Positions 24,586 to 33,255 of a DNA stretch of 64,000 bases are shown here, piece after piece (position 1 is the stretch's first letter; every line of letters begins with the position of its first letter). The DNA is from Caulobacter sp. UNC358MFTsu5.1 (GTDB lineage: Bacteria > Pseudomonadota > Alphaproteobacteria > Caulobacterales > Caulobacteraceae). Position numbers and translations under genes: made by a program. The stretch lies in assembly GCF_000712075.1 (NCBI RefSeq), contig NZ_JONW01000009.1:396038-460037 (forward strand). The letters are read 5' to 3'. The notes beneath the pieces are model-generated. The model did not search any database. It was not told the origin of the DNA and was given only the letters and a program-made list of their open reading frames with translations.

Positions 24586-27500
24586 ATGAGCGCCGATGGA
24601 GCCATTCCGATCGACCGACACACCAGCAAGGACGTCCAGGCCAACCTCCTGCGTCCCGCCAAGCGCCCCGGCAAGAAGCCGCGCGACTGGCTGCTGTTCT
24701 TCTTCTTCCGCATCCTGGACGACGACGAGATCAAGGCGACCAAGACGCGCATCGAGACCTGCCCGGACAAGGCCGCCCACCAGGAAGCCCTGTGGCTGGA
24801 CTTCGCCCATCCCGCCCTGCTGCACGCCCATCAGCGCGACGACGAACCAAGGTCGGTCGACGTCTTCCGCGACTGGCTGAAGCTGATCGCCTGCGCCGAC
24901 GCCGCCCCCCTGCTCAACCGGCTTCGCGAGATGGCCGGCGCCACGTCGCTCAAGGCGACGGCCACGGGCGGGGCGCCGACCAACGACCCGCTGCTCGCCT
25001 GGGTCGACAAGAGCTTCAAGGACGGCAGGCTGACGCCCCGCGAGATCCTGGACGGCATGACGCTGATCACCCAGATGGCCGGCGGACCGGTCGCCGACAG
25101 GGCGGCCCTGCTGGCCGCTTGTCGGAAGGCCGAGGCCCAGATCGGCTCGTTGCCGACCCTGACCCTGTTCGAGGTCCTGCGGCAGGCCGGCCTCTCGCTC
25201 GCCCCGGACAAGGATGAAAGCCGGGCCGCCTTGCGAGGCGAAGTCGGCGGCGTCGACGACGGCCCGGCCGACCGCCCCCTGCCGGTGAACCTGGCCTTCA
25301 CCCTCTCGGGCCTGACGGCGCTGCAACTGGACCCCGTGACGCTGGCGTCCTTTCCCGAAGCCTTCAAGGAAGGCATGGCCGCCCGCGCCGCCCGCCTGCA
25401 CGACACCGGGCCCAGCGACCCGGACCAGTGGGAAGGCGAACTGGGGCTGCCCAGCATCCACGGCTACTTCTCGGGCGGCGGCGGCTTTCCCCAGGGCGAC
25501 CTGGACGAGGTCTTCTGGAAGGCGGTCCGCAACGACGTCGCCGCGTTCAACGACCCCGCCGACGGGCATGGCGAGAAGCTCCGCTACTGGATGTCGCTGC
25601 TCTTCCGCAGCCTGGGCATGGAGATCGTCCACGTCGAACTGGGCCAGGACCCCTACACGGTGCCGGGTGACGTTCCGCTTACCCAGGAGCCCCGCGTGGA
25701 GCACTTCGGCTTCCGTGACGGCCTGAGCCAGCCCTTCGTCGACCTGGGCCTGGCGCCGACGCCGCCCGGCGGAGGACGACCGCTTCCGAACCGGACCTGG
25801 AAGTCCGTGGAGCCGGGCGAGATCTTCCTCGACCAACCCGACGAGAAAGGCGCGCTGCACCAACTGCCGATCAGCGCCGACCTGCGCGCCGGCTCGACGT
25901 TCCTGGTCTTCCGCAAGCTGGAGCAGGACGTGGTCGACTTCCGCGCCTTCCTCGCCACGCAGCGACCGGGCGACACCAGCGCCCAGGCGAAGTTGGCCGC
26001 CCAGATGATGGGCCGCTGGCCCGACGGCACGCCGCTCGTTCTCTCTCCCGGCGCGCCCGACGCCGCCGGATTGACGGAAGCCCGGCTCAACGACTTCCGC
26101 TACGCCGTCGGCGATCCGGACGGGCGCAAGTGCCCCCTCGGCGCCCATATCCGGCGCACCAATCCGCGCGACATCGGCGGACGGGAGGCGGCCAGCCGTC
26201 ACCGCATCCTCCGACGGTCGATCAGCTATGGAGGCCCCCTCCTCCCGCCGGACGTGACGAAGACCGACGAACGGCGCGGCCTGCTGTTCGTCGCCGCCAA
26301 CGCCCGGATCGACGTGCAGTTCGAGGTCATCCAGTCCGAATGGATGAACGGCGGCGAGTTCCTGGGCCAGGCCGGCCTCGGCCGCTGCCCGGTCCTGGGA
26401 TCCCACAACGGTCGGGAGGGCGACAGCTTCCTGGAAGCCGGCGCCGTAGCCCCCGTCACCCGTCTGCGCCGCTTCGTGGTCACCCGAGGCGGAGACTATT
26501 TCTTCGCGCCGGGCGTGCCGGTGGTGAAGGCCCTGGCGGAGGGGAAAACCTTCGCGCCGCAGCCGCAGGAACTGCCCTATGACGGGTACGCCCTGGGCGA
26601 TTGCGACACCCCTGGCCTGTTCACGTCCAGGCGGCTGAAGCGCCTCGGGTTCGGGAAAGGCCAAGCCCCTCGCCTTCGCATCGCCTCGCCCGACCCCGAC
26701 GGCCCCAGCACGATGGTCTTCGTCGCCCGGCACGGCGATGTCGTGAAGATCCTGCGCGGCGACGGACAGGACTTCTCGGTCCGGCACTATCGCGAGGCCG
26801 CCCAGGTGATCGCGGGCGAGGACATGCTGGTCGCCACGGACACGGCCGATCCCACGCCGAGCAGTCGCGAGCAGCTGACGCGCCTGCTGCGGCAGGCTTG
26901 GGGCCGATTGGGGACCAGCTTCGCGAACCAACAGACGAGCCTGCCCGCCCTTCTGCGGGAAAGCGCCCAGGCGGCGCTGAGCGCGGCGATCGACGGGATC
27001 GGCGACGCCCGACGGCTCGATCTGGTCAAGGACCTCGCGGCGCCGGCCACCTACGCCGTCATGGCCAAGGTCTTCGGCGTGCCGGGCCCGAGCCGGTCGA
27101 GCGACCTGGTGGACACCTTGCCGTTCGGGCGGCTCAACCGCACCCAGGTGCCGGAGGACTGGCTGGACCGAAACGGCAAGCCGGACCATCCGCCCGCCGT
27201 CACGCTCCAGGTGTGGTCGGTCCTGATCCTGGCCGACCTGATCGGCAACCTGCAGGTCCAGGCGATGCTGCGGGCCTTCTCCCACCAGGCCGGCCTGGAA
27301 ATGCGCGCGCACATCGACGGCCTGCTGGCGGAAGCGGGCGCTCGGGCGCGGGCGGCGCTGCAGGCCAACGGCCGGCTCGACGAACCGGCCACGCTGCTGG
27401 AGGCCTTCGTCCACAACGCCGTCAGCGACCCGGTCGCCTATCCGCCGGGCAGCGCGGCTGAGCAGCTCTACTACCGGCAGACCGCCACGATCCTGCTGGA

Positions 27501-28107
27501 GCTCGTCGGCACCAGCATGGCGACCATTCCGCTCACCTTCGCGTCGGTGATGGGCGCCCTGTTCGATTTCCGGATCGACCTGGCCAGCCTGCTGCCCTTG
27601 CTCGAAGGGAACCCGCCGACCGGCCCGCTGAAACCGGGCGAGCCCAACGGCCTCCAGCGGCTGATCTACGAGGCCGAGCGGCTCAATCCCAACGCCCCGG
27701 TCCGGATGCGCTACTGCGTGGCCGACGCGACCCTGAGCAGCGGCGCCAAGATCAAGGCCGGCGAATGGGTCAGCTGCGTGATCCAGGCCGCCAATCTCGA
27801 CGGAAAGGTCTTCAAGAACCCCCGGCGCTTCTCGCTCAGCCCCTATGTGGACCCGACCGGCCCCGTCCGGAATTGGAAGAAATACCTGCTGTTCGGCGAC
27901 GACCGCAGCGACCGCAAGTGCTGGGGCCGCGACAATGTGGCGATGATCGTGCTCGAGGAATGCCTTCGGGCCGCCGGCCGCCTGAAGCGGCTGCGCAGAC
28001 CGGCCGGCCTCGGCGGCAGGCCCGAGAAGAAGGGCAACGTGACGATCGGCCTTCCCGCGCGGTTCACGCGGGTGACGCCCCCGACGCCCCCGACGCCGAC
28101 GGTCTGA
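24586..28107 (+). CDS. DyP-type peroxidase fused to cytochrome P450
   Basis: The 1173-residue protein follows an AGGGGG ribosome site. Residues about 15-690 form a DyP-type heme peroxidase: N-terminal DVQANLL, NLAFTLSGL, the distal GxxDG motif (F374-GFRDG, Asp378), the proximal His521 in GAHIRRTNPRD, Arg543/Arg544 near SYGG, and FEVIQSEWMNGGEF. An insertion at about 60-230 enlarges it. Residues about 700-1150 form a P450: MVFVARHGDVV, the E-x-x-R at E1029-R1032 (EAER), and the heme Cys1112 in FGDDRSDRKCWGR. The I-helix reads V974-G-T-S-M978, lacking the usual acid-Thr pair. The tail is Pro/Thr-rich. No signal peptide is seen. The last 44 bases overlap the convergent cyclase gene. Confidence 0.85.
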   Translation: MSADGAIPIDRHTSKDVQANLLRPAKRPGKKPRDWLLFFFFRILDDDEIKATKTRIETCPDKAAHQEALWLDFAHPALLHAHQRDDEPRSVDVFRDWLKLIACADAAPLLNRLREMAGATSLKATATGGAPTNDPLLAWVDKSFKDGRLTPREILDGMTLITQMAGGPVADRAALLAACRKAEAQIGSLPTLTLFEVLRQAGLSLAPDKDESRAALRGEVGGVDDGPADRPLPVNLAFTLSGLTALQLDPVTLASFPEAFKEGMAARAARLHDTGPSDPDQWEGELGLPSIHGYFSGGGGFPQGDLDEVFWKAVRNDVAAFNDPADGHGEKLRYWMSLLFRSLGMEIVHVELGQDPYTVPGDVPLTQEPRVEHFGFRDGLSQPFVDLGLAPTPPGGGRPLPNRTWKSVEPGEIFLDQPDEKGALHQLPISADLRAGSTFLVFRKLEQDVVDFRAFLATQRPGDTSAQAKLAAQMMGRWPDGTPLVLSPGAPDAAGLTEARLNDFRYAVGDPDGRKCPLGAHIRRTNPRDIGGREAASRHRILRRSISYGGPLLPPDVTKTDERRGLLFVAANARIDVQFEVIQSEWMNGGEFLGQAGLGRCPVLGSHNGREGDSFLEAGAVAPVTRLRRFVVTRGGDYFFAPGVPVVKALAEGKTFAPQPQELPYDGYALGDCDTPGLFTSRRLKRLGFGKGQAPRLRIASPDPDGPSTMVFVARHGDVVKILRGDGQDFSVRHYREAAQVIAGEDMLVATDTADPTPSSREQLTRLLRQAWGRLGTSFANQQTSLPALLRESAQAALSAAIDGIGDARRLDLVKDLAAPATYAVMAKVFGVPGPSRSSDLVDTLPFGRLNRTQVPEDWLDRNGKPDHPPAVTLQVWSVLILADLIGNLQVQAMLRAFSHQAGLEMRAHIDGLLAEAGARARAALQANGRLDEPATLLEAFVHNAVSDPVAYPPGSAAEQLYYRQTATILLELVGTSMATIPLTFASVMGALFDFRIDLASLLPLLEGNPPTGPLKPGEPNGLQRLIYEAERLNPNAPVRMRYCVADATLSSGAKIKAGEWVSCVIQAANLDGKVFKNPRRFSLSPYVDPTGPVRNWKKYLLFGDDRSDRKCWGRDNVAMIVLEECLRAAGRLKRLRRPAGLGGRPEKKGNVTIGLPARFTRVTPPTPPTPTV

Positions 28108-30988
28108 CCGCGCGCGCGCGCGCCGGGCCTGGCTTCCAGGCGACAAGCCCGGCGCGCGCGCAGATCTCGCGCTGCTCCTCCAGATCGACCTCGACGAGGT
28201 CCGAGCCGGGGCGCAGCTCGGCCAGCAGGCGGGCCCTCAGTCCCAGCCCGTCGACCACCAGACAGGGGCTGTCGACGGCGCGCGCGATCGCCAGGGCCTG
28301 CTCCAGCGCGACCAGGCCGCGCTCGACCTCGCCCGTCCGCACCAGGGCCTCGGCGTAGCCGACATGCAGATAGTAGACCTCCAGCTGCCCGGTCCGCTGA
28401 TGCAGATTCTTGGCCAGGCAGGCCTGGACGCGCTGGATCGCCAGGTCGGGCCGGCCCGCGCGGGTCAGGGCCGTGGCCAGCGCGCCGGTCAGGTTGGCCT
28501 TGATCGCGTCGTAGCCGTTGAGCTCGGCCAGATCGAGCGCCCGGTGCAGGCACTCCGCCGCCTCGGCGTCACGGCCGAGGTTCACCAGGTTCCGGCCCAG
28601 GGAGCTGCGGGCCAGCACCTCCGAATAGGCGTCCTGGGCGGTGACCGCGATCGCCAGGGCGCGCTCGGCGTGGTCCACGCCCTCCGCATAGCGTCCGACG
28701 GCGTTCATGAACCAGCTGAGGAAGGCGTGGGTCGTGGCGCGCGGCAGGGCCGGCGCGCCCAGGCGCGCGGTCGCCAGGTCGCCGACCAGCATCTCGTCCA
28801 GCCGCTTCAGCCGCGCGATCGCCTCGTCCACCCGCCCCATGTCGTGGAGGATGTTGGTCGCCATCACCTCGTGGGCGAAGATCAGGGCCGGAGCTTCCAT
28901 GGCCCGCGCCATCTCCAGACCCCGCGTCGTGGCGTCCAGCCCCTCCTGGTAGCGCCCCTCGAACCAGCAGAGCATGCCCAGCTGGGAGAGCGCGACGCAG
29001 ACCTGGTCGGGGCGGCCGCGGGCATGGGCCACCTGCACGGCGCGCGGCAGATGGGTGTTCATCTTCCGGAACTCGCCCAGCTGCAGCATTGAGGCGCAAA
29101 CCATCAGCACGAAATCGACGAAGCGGTTCTCGGCGTCGGCGCCGATGCGCGTCGTCACCCGGACCGCGCGATCGAAGATCAGGTTCAGGGAGCCGCCGGC
29201 GACGCTGCGCCGCGCCTCCAGGCCGGCCTCCCACAGATAGTCCAGGGCGGCGCGATCATCGCCCGCGCCCTCGGCGTGCAGGGACAGCCCCTCGTAGCGG
29301 CCGGCCAGGGCGGGACCGACGCGGGCCAGGATCGTGTCCAGCGCCGCCTGGTGCAGGTCCCGGCGTCGGGAACGGCTGATCGTGTTGGCGCAGGACTCGG
29401 CGATGATCTGGTGCCGGAAGCGCGTGGTCTGGCCGGTCGCCGGATGCAGGAACGCGAAGCGCTCCAGCTCGGCCAGGTCGTCGAGCAAGGCGTCCCGATC
29501 GGCGCCCAGGACCTCGCGCGCGAGGTCGATCTCGATCTCCTCGCCCAGCAGGCTGAGCGCCTCGGCGAGTCCCCTGGCCCGGGGCGACACCCGCTGCAGC
29601 CGCGCGTGGATGGCCGACTCCACGCCCTGGGGGAGGCGCCGGAAAGCGTCGGCGCCCTCGGCGTCCACCGAACGGACCAGCTCCTCCAGCACGAAGGGCA
29701 CGCCCTCCGCACGGTCCAGCACCTGTTCCAGCAAGCTTTCGGACACCGTCGGGGTCGGCCAGAGGCAGCGTCCCAGGGCCTTCATCTCCATCCGCCCCAG
29801 CGGTTCCAGGCGCAGCACAAGCGACGCGATCTCGCCCGCGTCGTTCCAGGCTTCCGGACGCCCCGTCACGAGCAGCCGCAGGGCGGGCGGCGGGGTCTCG
29901 GTCGCCAGCAGCTTCAGGAACTGCCGGCTTTCGGCGTCGACCAGATGCAGATCTTCGATCAGCAGCAGAATGGGGTCGCCGCCCATCCGGGCGGCGAACG
30001 CCTTGGCGAAGATCCGGGCGACCTGCAGCGGGGTCCAACGGGCCGGCGGACGGGCGTCTTCGCGGCGAGCCGGCGCGACGACGGCCTCGAGGACGGCCGC
30101 CTCCTCCTCGTCGAGCCCGCCACGCGTCGGATCGCCCGGCTCGGCGCCGAGGCGCTCGATCAGCTCGCGGGCGGCGGCGAAGGGCGTGGTGCTCCTCTGG
30201 CCGTCGCCCTGGAAGGTGAGGATCCGGCTCCCGGCCGCGAGCTCCTCGTTCACCGCGGCCGCCGCCAGCCGGGTCTTGCCGATCCCCGCCTCGCCGATCA
30301 GCGCCGCCGACGCCCGAGCGCCCCCGGCCGAGAACAGCTCGCGCAGGGCCGCCAGCTCGCCGTCCCGGCCGACCATGGGCCAGCGATAGCGGAACGGCAC
30401 GGAGCCCGGATCGCGCCGCTCGGGCCGGGCCGCCAGCCGATAGGCGTCCACGCCCAGCTCGCCCAGCGCCTCCTCGCGCGTTTCGCGGACCACCTCGACA
30501 GGATGCCGACACAGGTTCAGCGCCTCGCCGCTGATCAGGACCTGGCCGCTGCCCGCCCGTTGCTGCAGCTTGGCCGCCACGTGCACGACGGCGCCCGACA
30601 CGTCGAAACGCGGCCGATCGTGGCGATGGATCTCCCTCAGGCCGACCAGCCCGGAATGGAGGCCCACCCGGAAGAACACGGGGTCCCCGTTCGGTCCGGG
30701 CGCGGCGACGACGGGGTGCGCGATGGTCCACGCCGCCTGGCAGGCGCGGTCGGCGTGATCCTCCAGCGCGCCCGGCCACCCGAACACCGCGATGCCGCCG
30801 TCGCCCTCGTAGTGGACCAGCAGGCCGCCGGCGCGCTCGACGGCCTCGCTGACATGCTCGAACCAGACGTCGAGGAAGGCCTGCGCCTCGTCGGGATCAC
30901 AGGCGGCGATGTGCCGGGTGGACCCGACCATGTCCGCCGCCAGGACCGTGATGATCCTGCGCTCGGACGATGCGCTCGCCTTCTCCAT
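28064..30988 (-). CDS. Class III adenylate cyclase - AAA-type ATPase - TPR protein
   Basis: The 974-residue protein has a class III nucleotide cyclase domain at about 10-190, with both metal-binding Asp sites (LAADMVGST and YEGDGGIAVFG). A Walker A (GEAGIGKT) lies near residue 243, followed by an AAA_16-like ATPase domain with Walker B LLLIEDLHLVD. About 500 C-terminal residues of helical TPR-like repeats follow. This layout is known for LuxR/MalT-like signalling ATPases with a cyclase head. It probably makes cAMP under control of an unknown ligand. It is divergent from a CRP-like regulator and converges on the DyP-P450 gene, overlapping it by 44 bases. Confidence 0.87.
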   Translation of the reverse strand: MEKASASSERRIITVLAADMVGSTRHIAACDPDEAQAFLDVWFEHVSEAVERAGGLLVHYEGDGGIAVFGWPGALEDHADRACQAAWTIAHPVVAAPGPNGDPVFFRVGLHSGLVGLREIHRHDRPRFDVSGAVVHVAAKLQQRAGSGQVLISGEALNLCRHPVEVVRETREEALGELGVDAYRLAARPERRDPGSVPFRYRWPMVGRDGELAALRELFSAGGARASAALIGEAGIGKTRLAAAAVNEELAAGSRILTFQGDGQRSTTPFAAARELIERLGAEPGDPTRGGLDEEEAAVLEAVVAPARREDARPPARWTPLQVARIFAKAFAARMGGDPILLLIEDLHLVDAESRQFLKLLATETPPPALRLLVTGRPEAWNDAGEIASLVLRLEPLGRMEMKALGRCLWPTPTVSESLLEQVLDRAEGVPFVLEELVRSVDAEGADAFRRLPQGVESAIHARLQRVSPRARGLAEALSLLGEEIEIDLAREVLGADRDALLDDLAELERFAFLHPATGQTTRFRHQIIAESCANTISRSRRRDLHQAALDTILARVGPALAGRYEGLSLHAEGAGDDRAALDYLWEAGLEARRSVAGGSLNLIFDRAVRVTTRIGADAENRFVDFVLMVCASMLQLGEFRKMNTHLPRAVQVAHARGRPDQVCVALSQLGMLCWFEGRYQEGLDATTRGLEMARAMEAPALIFAHEVMATNILHDMGRVDEAIARLKRLDEMLVGDLATARLGAPALPRATTHAFLSWFMNAVGRYAEGVDHAERALAIAVTAQDAYSEVLARSSLGRNLVNLGRDAEAAECLHRALDLAELNGYDAIKANLTGALATALTRAGRPDLAIQRVQACLAKNLHQRTGQLEVYYLHVGYAEALVRTGEVERGLVALEQALAIARAVDSPCLVVDGLGLRARLLAELRPGSDLVEVDLEEQREICARAGLVAWKPGPARARAVRPSASGASGASPA

Positions 30989-31011
30989 ACGCCCCTAGCC
31001 CCCCAGGTTCG

Positions 31012-31054
31012 CTATGGCGAAACGCTATCACAGCTAAAAGTAGTATCGCCATAG
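31012..31054. promoter_or_regulatory. 9-base inverted repeat in the cyclase/CRP divergent promoter
   Basis: CTATGGCGA (31012-31020) and TCGCCATAG (31046-31054) are perfect inverted copies separated by 25 bases. The centre holds TATCACAGC, which includes a TCACA half-site of the CRP type. This is a possible operator pair for the CRP-like regulator; it is sequence observation plus inference. Confidence 0.45.
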
Positions 31055-31201
31055 ACTTTCACGCGACCGCAACCTCTCGAAGAAGTCCGGTCGGCGCCCT
31101 CAGCCGAGGCAAGGACACAGCTTTCGCGCGCGAAGCACGCGCTTCGATTGCAAGACCGTGCCCGGAGCGCGTATTCTCGACCCACTTCTGGAGGGCGGGC
31201 G

Positions 31202-31912
31202 GTGGATATCGAGCAGAAGAGGATGGGAGACCAGGGCCTGTTGTTCCTGATCGACCCCACGCTGCGGAGCCAGGTCGAGGCGCGCATGCGGACCGTCCGG
31301 GCGCCGAGGGGCCGGACGATCTTCAGCGTCGGCGCGCATGCGACCGACGTGATGTTCGTCGTCGAGGGCGAGGTCCAGGTCCTGCTCTATTCCAACAACG
31401 GGCGCGAGGTCTCGGTGCGCGACCTGGGACCCGGCTCGATCCTCGGCGAACTGGCGGCCCTGGACGGCAAGCCGCGGTCGGCCAGCGTCGTGGCCGCCTC
31501 GGACGTGCGCCTGCGGATGATGACCCGCGAGGACTTCATGGCCTGCGTCGAGTCCTCGCCCGTGGCGGCCCTCTGGCTGGCCCGCCGGCTGGCCCTCGAG
31601 GTGCGCCGCCTGACCGAGCGGGTCTTCGAGCTGAGCGCCCTGAACGTCCAGGCGCGGCTGCACTGCGAGCTGCTGCGGATGGCGCGGGGCGACGGCGCCG
31701 TCGCGACGCGGATCCCGCGCGCCCCGACCCACGCCGAACTGGCCAACCGGATCGGCACCCATCGCGAGGCGGTCACGCGCGAGATGCGCAGCCTGGCCCA
31801 GATGAACATCATCCGGAACCATCGCCGGTCGCTGGAATTCCTCGACATCCCCGAACTGGAACGCGCGGTCTTCCGGGCCGTCGGACAGAGCGTCGAGGCC
31901 CATCCCGCCTAG
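31202..31912 (+). CDS. CRP/FNR-family regulator with cAMP-type binding pocket
   Basis: The 236-residue protein starts at the GTG at 31202, six bases after GGAGGG. The cyclic-nucleotide domain carries the phosphate-binding cassette GELAALDGKPRSAS, with the Arg-Ser pair that contacts the cAMP phosphate. The C-terminal winged helix reads HAELANRIGTHREAVTREMRSL. There is no Cys cluster, so it is not an FNR-type oxygen sensor. The divergent neighbour is a predicted adenylate cyclase, which fits a cAMP signalling pair. Confidence 0.88.
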   Translation: MDIEQKRMGDQGLLFLIDPTLRSQVEARMRTVRAPRGRTIFSVGAHATDVMFVVEGEVQVLLYSNNGREVSVRDLGPGSILGELAALDGKPRSASVVAASDVRLRMMTREDFMACVESSPVAALWLARRLALEVRRLTERVFELSALNVQARLHCELLRMARGDGAVATRIPRAPTHAELANRIGTHREAVTREMRSLAQMNIIRNHRRSLEFLDIPELERAVFRAVGQSVEAHPA

Positions 31913-31930
31913 GCAGGCCGGGTTCGAGGC

Positions 31931-31963
31931 AAAAAAAGAGGCCGCGGAAACCGCGGCCTCTTT
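31931..31963. terminator. Bidirectional intrinsic terminator
   Basis: Stem GAGGCCGCGG/CCGCGGCCTC (31938-31947 and 31951-31960) has loop AAA, with seven A on the left and TTT on the right. It can end both the CRP-like gene and rpsI. Confidence 0.87.
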
Positions 31964-31986
31964 CTTCGGATGCAGGTCCGAAACGC

Positions 31987-32460
31987 TTAGCGCTTCGAGA
32001 ACTGGAAGGAGCGGCGGGCCTTGGCCTTGCCGTACTTCTTACGCTCGACCACGCGGCTGTCGCGGGTCAGGAAGCCGTGCGGCTTCAGGACCGGGCGCAG
32101 GCCGGGCTCGTAGTAGGTCAGGGCCTTGGACAGGCCGTGACGGATCGCGCCGGCTTGGCCCGACAGGCCCGAGCCTTCCACGGTGACGACGACGTCGAAC
32201 TGGCCCAGGCGGTCGGTGACCTCCAGGGGCTGGGCGATCATCATGCGCAGCACGGGGCGGGCGAAGTAGACTTCCTGGTCACGACCGTTGATCGTGATCG
32301 AGCCCTTGCCCGGCTTGATCCAGACGCGAGCGATCGCGTTCTTGCGCTTGCCGGTCGCGTAGGCGCGGCCCTGGGCGTCGATCTTGGGTTCGGCCGGAGC
32401 GGCAGCTTCCGGGTTGCTGGACAGGCTGGCCAGCGCGTCAAAGCCTTGAGCTTCAGACAT
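31987..32460 (-). CDS. rpsI: Ribosomal protein uS9
   Basis: The 157-residue protein ends in the conserved [17 protein letters not shown] tail that reaches the P site. It has [20 protein letters not shown] and an N-terminal acidic extension (about 30 residues) that is common in alphaproteobacteria. It follows rplM after 3 bases and is transcribed with it. Confidence 0.98.
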   Translation of the reverse strand: MSEAQGFDALASLSSNPEAAAPAEPKIDAQGRAYATGKRKNAIARVWIKPGKGSITINGRDQEVYFARPVLRMMIAQPLEVTDRLGQFDVVVTVEGSGLSGQAGAIRHGLSKALTYYEPGLRPVLKPHGFLTRDSRVVERKKYGKAKARRSFQFSKR

Positions 32461-32463
32461 GAC

Positions 32464-32937
32464 TTAGGCGCTCCGGGTGTTCTTGGCGTTGCGGCCGGCG
32501 AAGTCGATGACTTCCGGGCTTTGCGCTTGGTGCGGGTGCTCACCGTTGTTGTAGATGAGCAGATGGGTCAGTTGCTTGCGCGCCAGGGGGCTTTCCTTGG
32601 GCAGCATGCGCTCGACGGCCTTTTCCAGGACGCGTTCCGGGAAGCGGCCTTCCAGCAGCTTGCGCGGGGTGGTCGACTTGACGCCGCCCGGGTGACCGGT
32701 GTGGCGGTAGTAGACCTTGTCGTCCAGCTTCTTGCCGGTGAACTTCACCTTGTCGGCGTTGATCACGACGACGAAGTCGCCGCAGTCGACGTGCGGGGTG
32801 TAGTCGGGACGGTGCTTGCCGCGAAGACGCATGGCGATGAACGTCGCCAGACGACCGACAACGGCGTCCTGGGCGTCGACCACGATCCACTTCTTCTCGA
32901 CCTCGGCGGGCTTCAGGGAAGCCGTGGTCTTTTGCAT
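32464..32937 (-). CDS. rplM: Ribosomal protein uL13
   Basis: The 157-residue protein has [16 protein letters not shown], the [16 protein letters not shown] core and [12 protein letters not shown]. uL13 is an early assembly protein of the large subunit. The start at 32937 is at [16 protein letters not shown] promoter lies about 65-95 bases upstream, leaving a short leader. Confidence 0.98.
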   Translation of the reverse strand: MQKTTASLKPAEVEKKWIVVDAQDAVVGRLATFIAMRLRGKHRPDYTPHVDCGDFVVVINADKVKFTGKKLDDKVYYRHTGHPGGVKSTTPRKLLEGRFPERVLEKAVERMLPKESPLARKQLTHLLIYNNGEHPHQAQSPEVIDFAGRNAKNTRSA

Positions 32938-33002
32938 GGGATTGATCCGTATTCCTTGTGCGTCGGGGGCCAAGGAAGCGGCTCCGTCTGCGTGAGGGGC
33001 GG

Positions 33003-33031
33003 CAGGTACAGGAGCGTTCGCGCCCTGTCAA
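33003..33031 (-). promoter_or_regulatory. rplM-rpsI promoter
   Basis: On the minus strand TTGACA (33031-33026) and TACCTG (33008-33003) are separated by 17 bases, a housekeeping-type promoter. The leader to the rplM ATG would be about 60 bases. Confidence 0.55.
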
Positions 33032-33112
33032 CAATGCGCGCGCAAGAAACTCCGCAACCCCTTATGGAACAAGGGATTTCGTGATGTGGTATCATAATAC
33101 CGCATCGTGACC

Positions 33113-33251
33113 CGTCATCCTCGACTTGTCCCGAGCCCCCTGTTTCAACCGCCGCTGAAACGCAGAACGGGGCGCCGCGAACGCAGCGCCCCGAATGGCC
33201 GTCGATGATGACGCGGACAGAGGGGTCCTCGGGACAAGCCCGAGGATGACG
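33113..33251. repeat. Nested palindromic intergenic element
   Basis: The outer arms 33113-33135 and 33228-33251 are near-perfect inverted copies of a CGTCATCCTCG...TTGTCCCGAG sequence. Inside are GGGGCGC/GCGCCCC and TTTCA/TGAAA hairpins. It resembles palindromic repeats scattered in alphaproteobacterial intergenic regions. Confidence 0.6.
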
Positions 33252-33255
33252 GTTC

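Larger units (their letters stand above)
32938..33255. other. Intergenic region between rplM and alkaline phosphatase
   Basis: It holds the rplM promoter (33003-33031), a GGTAT-CATA-ATACC palindrome near 33088-33101, and a nested palindromic element at 33113-33251. No gene is seen. Confidence 0.7.

Noticed and set aside
23656..28146. A very long open frame antisense to the DyP-P450 operon
   Set aside because: In high-GC DNA the strand opposite a real gene is often stop-free. The antisense translation shows no domain, while the sense strand carries clear heme-protein motifs.
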